This document shows positions 33,731 to 46,120 of a DNA stretch of 64,000 nt, piece after piece. The notes under the pieces were generated by a model. It did not search any database, had not been told where the DNA came from, and saw nothing but the letters and a program-made list of their open reading frames with translations. How positions within the stretch are numbered: the stretch's first letter is position 1; each line of letters begins with the position of its first letter. A program made the translations under genes and the position numbers. Source of the stretch: Chaunax sp. Z400 (lineage: Eukaryota; Chordata; Actinopteri; Lophiiformes; Chaunacidae); contig CM075197.1 of the NCBI GenBank assembly GCA_037577475.1, positions 16,616,018 through 16,680,017 on the forward strand, written 5' to 3'.

Positions 33731-36700
33731 ACACAGAAAGTTATGCAGTCCTTCCATGAGCGCAGTGGTGGTTACCACAACAACCAACCCTGCTACCAGC
33801 AGGAGCCCCATGAATTATCCCGCCTGGAGACCTACCGCCAACATCCGCATCATCCCCACCCTCAGCACCCACACCCAGGTCCTGGTCCACATCCAGGCCC
33901 AGGCCCAGGGCACACCAGGTCAGGGTATGAGGCTCATCCACTGACGAACCCCACAAATATGTCTTCAGCTGGAGGACCGGGAACTGGGGCAGGACCCAAG
34001 GACTGTTACAGCCAGCAAGCCTACCCTGGTTATGTAGGCAACAGTGGGGGGAATGGGAATGGAAATGGGGCGTCAGCACCCTCACAAACAAAGAAACCCT
34101 ACAGAGGAAACAAAGTGCCCCCACCAAACCCCAGTCAGCACCTACAGGGTCCTGGGAGCTATGGTAACCACTTGGGCCCTGGAAATTACTCGGCTCAGTA
34201 CATGAGTGAAGGACATCTTCAGCAAAAATGGGAGGACCCAGCTCAGATAGGACAGTATGACCAGGACATAGTGGGGCGTATTGAGGCTGGTGGTACCCCT
34301 GCACCTGGTTCCTCCCAGTACATGGACCAGAACATACTGGGTCACTCCCAGTCCCAATGCCACCAGCCCTCCACCCCTGCATATAACAGCCCCCACCACC
34401 AAGCCCACCCTCCTAATCCTGCCCCCTCTCCTCTCATGTACCCCCAGAGCCATCTGCATTACCCCCAGCATTCACCCTCTCCTTCATCATACATGGAAAA
34501 GTGTAGCCCTCTGCCCCACTGTTATAAAAGTTACAACATACCCCCCAATTCCCAGTACGGCAGACAAATGAGCAGCCACAGCAATTTAAAGCAGGGGGGT
34601 TATAGATCAACCCAAAACAGTTACAGCTACCAGCAGCCCCCCTCCAGAGGTTATGAGCAGCAGCCCCATTTACAGGCCATGACCAACCCCCAGGAGCCCC
34701 ACCCTAAATACCAACACTACAGCCAAACCCAACAAAGCTACTGTCTGTCAGAGCTGTCTGTCAGATCACCAGAACAGTATTATCAGACTTGTAGCCCCTC
34801 CTCAAGCCACTCTCCTGCTCGCTCTGTAGGGCGCTCCCCCTCATACAGTTCCACCCCTTCACCACTTATGACCAATCCAGAGTCGTTCCAGTATGGTCAA
34901 CCACCCATGACCCCTGGGGCAGCCTCCTCTTCTTCATCTTCTTCAGCTGGTATGCAGGAACAAGCCAGTTCCAATGCCATGTTGATGCCCCCACGCTCAC
35001 ACCCTTCGCCCAATGTGCCACACTCAGCCCCTCACAACTATACTTCCACACAACAAGTCCTCACCATGAAAGAGCGCTTCTCAGAGAAACTGTTGTCAAA
35101 CCCGAGTTTGTGGAGCCTGAATGCCCTCACCTCTCAGGTAGAGAACATCTCTAATAATGTCCAGCAGTTGCTGCTTTCAGAAGCCCTGGTGGCCAGTAAG
35201 AAAGCCAGTAAGCGCAATAGTGGAGGGAGCAACAGCAGTGCTGGAAGTGGAGCATCCTCCAAAAAGGGTGAGGAGTACAAAAGTCCTCAATATCCAGATG
35301 GTGGTGGTAGTGTTGGCGGAGGCCACATGCAGGACCCTTACTCTACCCCACAGCACCAGCCAATGCCCATGGAACTCCATGAGGGAGGTTACTCTAGCAG
35401 TAGTGATGAACAACTGGAAAGGGGCTACTATTACTGTGGCCAGAACAGAAGTCCCGCACAGGCCCCCAATAATATACAACTCAGCCTGGGTACAGTCTCT
35501 TCATGCTCCATGACCTCTCCAGATGATATGTCTACCAGATCTGGGGACTCAAGTCTGCACAACCTTACTCCTGACCCTATTAGATGTCAATCAGGGCAGG
35601 GAGGAGATGGCATGAGTACTCCAGTAAAGAGCATTGGTGATGAGAGGTCTCCAACAAGTATTACAATACCCAGTCCTATTAAACAAGAAAGGGACTCACC
35701 TTCGGACATGCACCATATTGATGAGCCTGTCAAAGAAAACTTTGAAGAATCAGCCTGGACAGAGAAACCAGCAGACAAAGAGGATGTGACAACAGAAAGA
35801 AACCTCAACCACGAGAGAGATTCAGACACAACTAAATCTACAGAGAATCTGGAGAAATGGTCAGATGAAGAGAAATGCCCATCTCTCTACAGCAAAGCAA
35901 ACAAAGGGGTAATAGAAAAAAGCTACTGCTATAAGGACAGTATATACCAAGAGGTCCAGAGCAAATATGACCCTGATGCAAGAGACACAGTTGAACAGTC
36001 CCCAGCAGCTCTCTCTGACTCCAGCCAGAAAGAACACTTTGGCCAAGAGATGAAATCAGAGGCATTCAAATCTGAGTCTCCAACTGCGTCTGAGAGTTCT
36101 GTGAAAACACTGCCTTTCATTTCTAGGGGTGACCTTGAACAGGATCAATATTCTACAGAGAAGGAGGACAGCTCAGAGAACACCTCTCCAACCCGCCTAG
36201 TTGAGGCCATGGATGAGAGAACCTCAGATAAGAAAGAGAGCAAAGATTATGAGAATGAGGAGGAGGGGGAAGTAGAGGAGGAGGCCGATGATGAGGAAAA
36301 AGATGAAATACAGAAGGTAACACATTCTCTAACTCCTCCTCTGTCTGCAGAGGTTAATGATGAACTGGGACAGGAGGAGAAAGTGAGTCAGTCATCACCT
36401 GAGGAGCATATGGATAATGGGGATGGGCCAGAGAAGCCTCCTGGAGATCTCTGCAGCAGGATAGAGAGTCAGAGTACTGAGCTTCATACAAACAATGAGT
36501 CTGTAGGGACACCTGTCCATCTAAATGCGACAGCTGCAGGGGTTTCTGCAAGGGAATCAGCCATTGGTGACACTGCTCCTCAGCCTCAGTCAGCTCTGCC
36601 AGTCTTCTCAGCTCTCAATGATAAGGCAACACCTCCAGCTCCAGCCAGGGATCACATTGATCACAATGATGCTAAAGTGCTGGAGCCAGACTCTCCTCAG

Positions 36701-39700
36701 CTTCCAGGGAAGTCAATACTTCCCTCAGCCCCCTCCTGGGCAGACACTCCACCCTCTCCAAAAAAAGGTGATGAGGACATGGAGCCAGGCATCAGCTGTG
36801 CAAGTGCTGTGACCCCCTTGGCCAAGCCAGAGCCTGTGGCTCCATCTGCTCACCCGAGGGCATTTGGACGTAAGCACACCAGGGGCAGAAGAAGAATCAT
36901 GCATTCAGGTGTGGGAATAAGGCGACAGCCAAGCTTGGAGCAGGAGGGAGAAAAGGAAGAGGAAGTAACACCCTCACCTACACCGAAACCCTGTATGCCC
37001 CCAAGCAAAACTGTGCTATTCTCAGATCAAATGGACCTCGCTCATCAAGAATCTATTGTGAGCCAGACTCCAAAAATGCTTAATGATGGTTTTCGTTCAA
37101 GAATGTGTACTCGCTCATTCAATGCACCAGACTTGCCACCCAAAGTTGAGCCTCATGTGAAGAGAAAACCTGGCCCAAAACCAGGTTCAAAGTCTGGGCT
37201 AAAACCAGGGCCAAAGCCAGGAGCAAAGACAGCTCCAAAAGCAGGGCCTAAACCTGGACTAAGGCCAGGACCAAAGCCTGGGCTAAAACCTGCACCAAAA
37301 CCAGTACCAAAACCTGTGCCAAATGATCCAGAGGTTGCACCGAAAACTGAGACTGCAGTAAAGCGTAAACCAGGACCCAAACCAGGTTCAAAACCCGGGT
37401 CAAAACCTGGAACAAAACATGGATTAAAACCTGGAACAAAACCTGGTCCAAAATCAACTCTAAAACCAGGATCTAAGCCTGGATCCAAGTCTGCAGATGT
37501 TCTACCCCCTGCCGACATTGCACCCATCAAGGCCCCAGTGGGTCGCCCTAAAGGCTCTGTTTCTAAAGCAAAGGTGGCAAAGGTGGTGCAACAAGAAGAA
37601 ATCACCCAGCCTTTGACAGGACTGCAAAACAAGGGCAGGAAGAGTCTAAAGGCTGTAATATCACAAGAAAATCAAGATGTAAAACCAGTCAGCCAGGATG
37701 AAAAACAAGCAAACAATGAGGCAAAAGCACCAGAGAAGGAGAGTAAGAACATGGTCTTGAGATCCAGAAAACCCTCACAAGAAAAACTGTCAAAAGAAAA
37801 AGAAAAAATAGTAGAGGAGGACATTCTTCGCCACACACTGACAGAAATTAAAGCAAATGACGTTTCTCCAAATACAGAGAAGTCTGTTACTGTGGAACAA
37901 TCTTTAACTCCTGTTTCTAATGTTCCAGCAGACTCACCTGAACCTCTTGACTCTTCAGTCCCAACTGAACAATCAGAGGGAAAGACTTCACTTTCACTGA
38001 AAAGGAAACCTAGCTCAGAACGTTCCACAACTCCAGTCAAGAAAAAGAGGGGTCCAAAGCCAAAACCAAAGCCTTTACCACCCCAACCCCCGATGCTGGA
38101 ACAGGTTGTCTCTACACCTAAAGAGAAGGGAATTCGGGGCCCCAGAAGAAAGGGAGGGCCACCCAAGAAAGCCTCTGTGGTCACGTTCCCTCCCAAAGAC
38201 ACTCCTCCCAATATTAGTGGAACAGAAATCACTAGTGATGTGCCTGTGGTGCCCCCTCAATGCCCCACTAAAACAAAAGTTCTCCCACCACGCAAAGGCA
38301 GAGGACAAAAATATGAGGCCATGGTGCAGAAAATTACATCTCCTGGTTCGAAGAAACACCTCCCAATTCCTCAGACAGACAGCAATCTAAGTGATGATGT
38401 GACAACCAAGGCTTTGTCTCAACATGTCTTAAAGGAAGGTGATACATCTATGCTTGTTAATAGCACTGAAATGATAGAGGGAGAGGTGAAAAGCATAGAG
38501 TCTAGACAAGAGGGAGTGAAACAACAGAGGAAAGAAGAGATCGCACAAGAAAGAGAGAAGCATGAGGTGAGTCAAGAGGTATCAGTTCCAGAGGAGGTGA
38601 GACAAGTGGTGGGAGAACAGGTTTTAAATAAGGAGGAAACAACACAAGAAAATATCAAACAAGGGACACAGCAGGATATTGGAGATGAGAAGTTTGGGAG
38701 CTCAATGGAGACTCCAGTAGAAGTCAAGATTTCTGGGAAGTCGATACAACATGCCTCAGAAGGTGCATCTTCTGCTGCCATTAAGTCAACCAGAACTAAA
38801 AGGAAGAGATGGGCCATGGTAGAGAGTACAGATGCCTCAGTAGTAGCCTTGGAAGCAGGGAGCCTAATAGTTACAACACCAAGGCTAGCCAAACAGAGGG
38901 CCATTAAAAACAACCATGAGATGCACCTAAAGCAGAGGAGGAAGAAGAGAAAAGGTCAAGCGCCCCCTGAAGAAACAGAGACAGTTGAGCAGACAAATAT
39001 TGAAATAGCAGAACAGCAACAGAAAATAGAAGAGAAGGTAACCATCACAGAGTCCACAGCACCTCTGCCAATCAGCCCAGATGAAATCACTAAAGCCCCC
39101 GAGGTTACCAGCACAGAACTCATCCAGAAACCTAGGAGAGGCAGAAAACCATCATCAAATCCATCCAAGGGGAAACGCGGCAAAGTTTCATCAGAGCAGA
39201 TCCCTGGCAAACCACTCAAGGTCCACAAAAAACCTGGGCCAAAACCTGGAATGAAAGATGCCATTGAAGTTATTGAGGCAGTAGTGAGGGCTGCAGGATG
39301 TGAAGGGGCCGAAAAAGAGGAGAGAGAAAAGGAGGAAAGGGAAAGAAAGGAAGGGGAAAACAAGGAGTTACAGACAACTTGCATTGTGGGTCCTGTAGTG
39401 ACAATATCAGAAAAACAGACTGAGACCTTTTCTGTGAAAAGAATCAGGCGCAGAACAGTCCATCAAAATTCTAAACTGTCTTTTTGTCCTTATGTACGGA
39501 TCAACAACTCCAGAGACTTTTCCTCTTGGTGTGCTGTAGTCAACAAGCCTGAGGATGCTGTAATATTTCAGAGACGTAGAAAAAAGGGCATACTCAGAAT
39601 GAGGAATCCTTTCACAGTTGCAAAGGGAGTCCCACACACAGCTGCCATGCTACAGGGACCTCTGGTAAATAAAAATCTAATTGACAGGTGTCTTATGTGC

Positions 39701-40246
39701 AGCCTGTGCGGAAAGCCAGCAAATTACAGAGACCTGGGTGATTTGTGTGGACCTTACTACACAGAGGAAGGCATTCCACGGAAAATTTTGACCATAAGGC
39801 ACACAGACTCCCTCCGAGAAGTGTCAGAGAGGACCAATGAAAGCAGCAGCAGCGAAGAACCAGACAGCTGCTCAAAAAAGGAGGGTGAGGGCAGTATAGA
39901 AAAGGAGGGCAATACAGAAGCCCCTACTCAGGAGGGCAGCAATAGCAGGTACCATCATTGGCACTACCGACGGGCAGAAAGAACAGAAAGAGTGGGTCAG
40001 GAGGGTGGTCCACGGAGATTAACTCTACGAGAGAGGTTCAGGAGGATAAAGCAGCTCCAAACCATCAGCACGGAGCCCTCAAGTGATCAAGAAGGCAATG
40101 AAAGCATGTTCCAAAGGCTACAAGTAGAGGCAGAGGCTAAGGAGCACTGGGCACATGAAAACTGTGCCATCTGGACCAAGGGGATAATCATGGTAGCCGG
40201 AAGGCTATACGGACTGAAGGAGGCTGCCAGCAAGTCAGTCCAAACG
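33731..40246 (+). CDS. rai1: rai1 giant coding exon
   Basis: The exon begins after a polypyrimidine tract ending in CTACAG, with 12 bases of 5'UTR (33731-33742) before the ATG. It ends at codon ACG before the donor GTACGA, in phase 0. The frame reads on for 14 more codons into the intron before a stop at 40286-40288, so the open frame overstates the exon. It encodes residues 1-2168, about 98% of the protein, matching the human layout in which one exon encodes nearly all of RAI1. Confidence 0.95.
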
Positions 40247-43200
40247 GTACGATACCAATTATCAACACTGATGCTTTCACTATTCTGACATTAGATACTA
40301 TTTACTGCACCTTTCAGAGTCTGTGCATCTTCTTTGAGAAATTGCTGTTTACTGTGTTTCCTCTTTTTCCTCTCTCAACCCTATCGATCAATTTCTTATT
40401 GGTCTCTGTCCGTATGTCCGTCTGTCTGACTAACCCCAGAGCTGCTACAAGTGCCAGATTGTTGGGGCGTCCCTCAGCTGCTGCTGGAGAGGCTGCTCTC
40501 ATAAGTACCACTATGTCTGCGCCAAAGAGATAGGTAAGAGACCACAGCAAGAGAGGAAGAGAGCAGCAGGGGATAAAAAGGGAAGAAAAGTCAGCAAAAG
40601 GGAGGAGGAACAAGGAGGGAAATTGGGAATGGGAAACTGAATATGCGTTTAGAGGGCAATAGGGAGAGGAAGAAATAAGGCAGGTTGGGGAAAAAGGAGC
40701 AAAATTCAAATAGAGAGGGGAGGGAGAGAAGATGAGAGAAGAAAAATGCATCGACAATATTGAGCACGAGGAGAGATGTGTGAGAGTGTTAGGGGAGAAT
40801 GAAAGAGGAGAGACGGCAGGGAGCTTTGAAAAAAGGGGCTGATGAGAGGAAAGTGGGACACTGGCGTGGGCAAGAGGGAGAGGGGCAAGAGATAGAGGTT
40901 TAAGGGTTTGTATGTGTGTATTATTGACCACAACCCCTGTGGCTCTGTCCATCCGTTCTGCTGTCTGGAGAGTGAATGTGTGTTTGCATGCATTTTGTGC
41001 CTTCCCTCCCCAATGCTTGCTTAAATGCTCCACTGTGTGTCTCACAGCCACATTTCCTCTGTATGTTCCCTTCAATGCTTGTGTGTGTTCACCTTGTGGT
41101 TGTCAATATAAGTGAGTGTCAGCACATGTGTTGTTTGGCTTCCCCTTACATTACCTCATGCCAAGGAAGTACAGTGTGAGGATTAGAAAGCCTGCCACGT
41201 CTGCCTAGCCAGCACAGAGAGCAGAGCGAGGCCCTTTTTAATCCTGCTGAGTGCACCCGCCATATCTGACTGACTGCCTGCCTGCATCACAACTCATCCT
41301 CTCAGTCGCTCTCCTCACTCTGTTACTCTCTCTGGCTCTTTCCTGCTCATTTTTCATTTTAACCCCACCTTTTCCAAAAAGGGGGGGTTGTTCTGTGTAT
41401 TCGCCTGATGCTATTTGTTTCATTTAGTCTTACTGACGGTCTTCTCCCACTTTCTCTCTGTTCCTACCAAGGCTGCACATTCCACGAGGACGACTTCTCC
41501 ATCAAGTGTCCTAAACACGAGGTAGGAAAATTAATGCCTGCAAATAAATAAATGCATACCATTCATTAAATTATCCATTTTGAGGCTTCATACACAGCAG
41601 AAAGGCTGGAAGGTGCCAATTAGCATCTTAGCGAGTAAAAACCTCTCAGACATAAGTGTTTTCATATGTTAATGTGCAGGAGATCAGCTAAAGTATGTAC
41701 CCATTTGAAAAATTGTACCTGCTCTAAGACCACTGTGTATTTTGATTTTATTCTCCCCTTTGCCTTCCTATTGTATTTTTTTTTTTTTTACCCATCATCC
41801 CTCTCCTCAGCACAGAAAAGATTGAGTTCACACGTTGCCGTCACAAGCAGCAACACCACGGCTGGATAGATGATATAGTGCAGAGCAGGAGACACAATTG
41901 TCAGCTGTTGTAAAAAAGAAAGAAAGAATCAAAAGAGAATGCACAGGGGTTCAGGTTAGTGATCAATCTACCGTGCCAGTGTCTAACTAATGAATGCCAC
42001 AATCTCACCTTAGACCTATTGATATTTTGTCACCAGATCTATATGTACCCATCATACTGTGTGTACCTTGGTAGGCTGAACCCCTATCAACCACCATTAG
42101 CTGTTTAAACACTCAACAGGCTGTTATGACTGCAGTCACTGCGATTATGACGTCTCACCGTTTTTATGTCAATACGAGTTCACCCCAGTCAACTTTCCTT
42201 TAAGACATGTGCCATCTAGTGGTGGTACATTTACACTGCAGCACAGAGGGGAAGGTCAAATGCAGAGAGATGGGGTGAGGGAGTAGGGAGGGAGAGATGC
42301 TGACATTCAGCAGGGAGCAGCGGTGGTTTGAGGCAGCAGTGGCAGTCGCCTCCCTTCCTCCCACCCCTCTCAGCATCTCTCTTTGCCTCCCTCCCTCTCT
42401 CCCCCTCTTCCTTTCCTGTTCTCCTCTGTGCAGACTGACAAGGATGAAAATCTGGCTGTTGATCAAAACACCCCACCCAGCATCACTGGCTGCTTATCCT
42501 CCCCACTAGCTCCCTCCTTCCTTTCTCTCTCTCTCTCTCACCCTCTCCCTCTGTCTCTTGTTATTTCTTTTCCCGTTCCCCTTATTTTGCCTCCCTGCTT
42601 CCCTGCTGTTCCAGCTCCCTTCCGTCTCTCACTCTGTTCACCGCTCATCTCCTACGAGCCCCCTTTTCCATTTTCAGTCATCCTCCTTTCATCCCTCCTC
42701 ATCCCTTCCTCCCTCTTTCTCTCTCATCTCCTCTCTACTCCTCTTCACCTCAACTCCCACGTCTAAGCAGCAGAAATAGAGTACGAGATAGAGAGCAAGA
42801 CAGAGAGGGAGTGTTGTTAGCGGGCTGAGGCAGAGCTGTCATCGGCTGAAGGATCTGAAGGTCTGTGTGTGTGTGGAGCTGTGCTGTGCCAATTTACACT
42901 GAGCAGCCTAATCAAAGGGAAGAGCAGACACACACATACACACTCATGCATACAGGCACCACAACCATCCTACCCATGGGTCCCTCTCTGCCTGTGTTTG
43001 TTTGGTTCAGGTAATGGAACATGCATATCAATGGAATTGCACACACATGCTGCCTTGAGTTGTGGACTCCCAGTGTGTGCATCCACACAAGTTCATTAAC
43101 AGGTTACCTGTAAGCTCACACACATATGCACATATAGTGAGCAGGCGAGAGACAGGCGAAGAAAAATCGTTTTGTGCTGCAGCTGAGGAAAAAAAGGCAA

Positions 43201-43990
43201 ATAGGGGCAGTTACATCACAGAGCGACAGAACGAAAGAGATAGAGATATAAAGAGAAAAGGGGCAGCAAAGGGAGAGATGTTTAGTGATGGAGAAATAGT
43301 GAGATTTTAGGTGTAAAAGGATGAGAATTACTCTTGGGAGAAATGGTATGAGGAAGGGGAGGGCGTAACTTCAAAAGAGAGAGAGAGAGAAAGAAAGAGA
43401 GAGTATGAGGGAGCGATAAGAGACAAAGAGCAAAGCTGCTGGTCTGAGTCCAGGCCATAAGGATGGGGAGCTGGCAGTTCAGAGAGAAAGACAGGGGGAG
43501 AGAGAGAGATACTCAGGGCTGCAGAGGAGGATAAGGGGAAAGAAAGCGCTCCACATCACCACCACCACCATACCAGCGCAATTAGTGGGCGTTCCTGCTG
43601 TGTCTTTCACATTGGAGCTGGTTCACTGGCCAGCTGCATCCATCTCTCCACTCCTGCACACTGCACCCAGCTCCCTCTCATGTCTGCAGAAACATGCACA
43701 CTGGCACGGATCCACGTACGGCACATGTGTGCTCCGAGTGGCCCGTCTGCACAGGAGGCGCCTCCAGTATGCAGTATACCTGAACACATACCAACGGAAC
43801 ATTAAGGCTTATAAATTACAGGGAATCTTCTCCGTGCCAAGTGTCTGCCGTGAATGCAAGGCCCATCTTATAGTCAGAGGAGGAAAACACAGAGAAAGCC
43901 CTCACAACATGGAACAGCTAATATGTTATTCCCTCTCTGTGTGTTTATATTTATGTTAGTCTCCCTTTGCTTTTTCTGCAGGACCTGTAA
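33743..43990 (+). CDS. rai1: Retinoic acid-induced protein 1 (RAI1), four coding exons
   Basis: RAI1 is a nuclear, chromatin-associated transcriptional regulator and the dosage-sensitive Smith-Magenis gene in humans. Predicted exons are 33743-40246 (continuing the exon that opens at 33731), 40440-40533, 41472-41521 and 43982-43990. All junctions are GT/AG and the phases join to 2218 residues, longer than human RAI1 (about 1906). The start MQSF matches RAI1. Residues near 345-375 carry the family signature PEQYYQT and SPSSSHSPARSVGRSPSYSS. TSQVENISN near 465 and TKVLPPRKGRG near 1510 are also RAI1 hallmarks. Residues 835-858 are acidic. Lys-Pro-Gly repeats occupy about 1137-1252. An extended PHD finger begins at C1983/C1986 and C1989, continues with H2138 and C2141, and is completed by the three short exons, ending CPKHEDL. 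The human polyglutamine run is absent. The final two-residue exon is the least certain part. Confidence 0.93.
37140..37500 (+). repeat. rai1: Coding minisatellite encoding Lys-Pro-Gly repeats in RAI1
   Basis: Roughly 26 degenerate copies of a 12-base unit of the type AAACCAGGACCA encode KPGP, KPGS, KPGL and KPGT tetrapeptides (residues about 1137-1252). They form two blocks separated by a non-repeat segment near 37321-37360. A single further KPGPKPG occurs near residue 1831. The frame is kept throughout. Confidence 0.9.
40440..41521 (+). CDS. rai1: rai1 coding exons 2 and 3 (extended PHD finger)
   Basis: Exon 40440-40533 follows the acceptor TAACCCCAG. It encodes SCYKCQIVGASLSCC, then GCSHKYHYVCAKEI, and ends in phase 1 before GTAAGA. 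Exon 41472-41521 encodes GCTFHEDDFSIKCPKHE before GTAGGA. Together they supply the Cys/His ligands of the distal zinc-binding half of the ePHD, as in human RAI1 and TCF20. The introns are short (193 and 938 bases). Confidence 0.92.
41522..43981 (+). other. rai1 last intron
   Basis: About 2.46 kb with a GT donor and a TTTTTCTGCAG acceptor. It holds pyrimidine-rich (42340-42770) and purine-rich (42780-42830 and 43150-43540) stretches and no recognised exon. Open frames within it are low-complexity. Confidence 0.7.
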
Positions 43991-44500
43991 GATATTCCAG
44001 TAAACCACATCCACCACCAACACCACCTTTCAGCCAGTCAAGCATCACCTATCCAGCAGGCAAACATAAATGCTGTCCTAACAGCCACCAGTACCTAAAA
44101 AAAAACATGGTGATGACTGGTGACAGACAGGCACATCGGCCAGTGGGGCTGGAGGAGAGTAAACGGCTGCACTGAGGTGGAGCTAGGAGCAATACAAACC
44201 CTGGAAAATGGCTCCCCAGAGAATAGGGGCTCTCTGAACCCAGCCTGGAAATGTGTTTTCTCCACTGAGCCTCTTACTGGAAGGCAGCGGCACTGTTTAA
44301 CAGGAGGATAGAATGGGATTTAGAGACTGTGTGCCTAGGGCCCAGTGCACAGGGGGCTGTTTGAAATGCAGAGCGAGGAAGGTGTGTGTTTTCTGCCTTC
44401 GGATGGGCTGCTATCGTATTCAGACACCTGGTGGACACTGATTGGACAGGGGCATCTCTCTGGCCACCTTGTCTGTGAGCCAAGAGGGGTGCATGCATTT

Positions 44501-44502
<2 letters not shown>

Positions 44503-44569
<67 letters not shown>
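44503..44569. repeat. (GT)n microsatellite in the rai1 3'UTR
   Basis: GT run of about 67 bases with one GAGG interruption near 44533. It would appear as (GU)n in the rai1 transcript if the 3'UTR call is right. Confidence 0.93.
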
Positions 44570-44572
<3 letters not shown>

Positions 44573-45947
44573 TAACAATAGAATTGTCATTCTACAGCCA
44601 CCTCATCAGTGTGTTTGTGCATATGTCTGTGCGGGTGAAATCGTCCATCTCCAATTCAAGATGTCATACATCACAAAATCAGCAGCCAACTACTGGATGT
44701 ACTATTTCAATGTGTGTCTGTGTTTAAAACAAATGAAACAAAAAAGGAAACTGTACATGATGATGTGCTTTACAGGTTCTAAATATTCCAATATTGAAGA
44801 GTTAAGAAAAAATGGATGCAGTATTTTAATATAATGCTCTTATCTTCGGAGATGTATTTTGATGTGCATTATGACTATACATCCTTGCGTCACCCTTGGT
44901 ATATGTCAGGCTTTGTGTTACTCCAGAATTAAAAAACAAAAATATAAAAAACAAAAATATAACTCTGTATTAGAGTGTTACTCCATTTCAACTGTGTGTA
45001 CAGTAGGCGCCACCATCATTTGACAGGTTGCAGATCAGGGCTCTGAGGGTCCAACCAAGAGTCAGGTCATCTCACGTCAACTCTGTGTACAGTTCAGAAG
45101 TGTTGCTGTTAAACATCGCCATGACGTATGATTATTTCACCTACCACAGCCATGCAGAAAGACTTATATTCAACCTAGACTTCACCTCACACCAGTCTGT
45201 CTGTGGATCCCAGATGTAGCTTCTTTCACTCTGACATGCTATGTAACAACACCCTGTAGAGGGTGTCAGTCAAAGCACTGGTCATATCAAACGGAGAAAT
45301 ATTTAAGTATTAGAGCATAAAAGAAAGTGCAAAAAAACGCCACACCAAACTTTCTCTTTTATGAAGCTCATTATTTAATGGTGTATATAAGTATTTGATG
45401 CTGTTTAAATGTAAGATGTGATGTACTAATATAATTGTGTATAGTATTTCCTAGAGATGTTTATTTTCTATAAAATGGAATATGTTATTGCTTATAAAAT
45501 GTTATTAAAAGAATCCATTGATGAAAATATAACAACCTTTTTTGGGAATGTCACTTGTCTTAAGTTGGAGCATGCCGTTTTATTGATTTTCATGTCTGTT
45601 TGGAATCGATGACACAGCATCACTTTGTTTGAAATGTTTTTTGTAACGCCAATGTTAAATATACCAGCACCTTTCAATGCTGCTATGACCAATGGCTTCT
45701 CCTTTTTGTCTTTACTGATCATGCACTGACATAAACACATTTTCTCCCTCTCCTACCCCTTAGCAATTAAATTGTGCTACTGTGCAAATGTTCAGCAAGT
45801 CTAAGTTCAATTTTGTATTACCATAGCCATATTAAGAAGTTCTCACTTAAGTTATTTTCATATTAGAAAAACAAACGCAGAGGTAACCATTACCATTATA
45901 AATTATTTGATCACAAAACAATGTTTGAGAAATTAATTGGGCTTTGG

Positions 45948-46120
45948 AATAAACCAAATTCATTCGTTTATTCTAAAATATACATCTTCTGTACATTTTG
46001 CACCAGTTTGGTCCCATTTTACATGGAAGCACATGACCCACATGCATAATAATTTCAGAGGAGACTGAACTAATTTTACTATCATCATCATGTGGTATCA
46101 AACTCCATTACTCCAATAAA
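45948..46120 (+). terminator. Candidate poly(A) signals of rai1
   Basis: Canonical AATAAA hexamers at 45948-45953 and 46115-46120, the last plus-strand ones before the srebf1 3' region. Confidence 0.4.
45967..45972 (-). terminator. Candidate poly(A) signal of srebf1
   Basis: TTTATT on the plus strand reads AATAAA on the minus strand. It is the first canonical hexamer I find downstream of the srebf1 stop codon and implies a 3'UTR of about 1.64 kb. Weaker ATTAAA variants occur nearer the gene at about 46713 and 46152. Confidence 0.4.

Larger units (their letters stand above)
43991..46120 (+). other. rai1: rai1 3'UTR (putative)
   Basis: Sequence following the predicted stop codon. It includes a TG microsatellite at 44503-44569 and becomes AT-rich after 44700. 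Candidate poly(A) signals on the plus strand are ATTAAA near 45505 and 45767, and AATAAA at 45948-45953 and 46115-46120. The true end cannot be chosen without transcript data. Confidence 0.55.

Noticed and set aside
33741..34382. Minus-strand open frame of 213 codons overlapping the start of rai1
   Set aside because: It is a shadow of the rai1 coding exon on the opposite strand; the plus-strand frame has clear RAI1 homology.
37153..37632. Minus-strand frame rich in Pro-Gly-Phe repeats
   Set aside because: It is the antisense reading of the Lys-Pro-Gly minisatellite of RAI1, not an independent gene.
40247..40288. RAI1 C-terminus ending VRYQLSTLMLSLF from the continuous open frame
   Set aside because: A GT donor follows codon ACG at 40246 and the next exons complete the ePHD ligands as in human RAI1, so these codons are intronic.
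40314..41075. Minus-strand 253-codon frame
   Set aside because: It lies across rai1 introns and exon 2 on the wrong strand and is low-complexity, with no recognisable domain.
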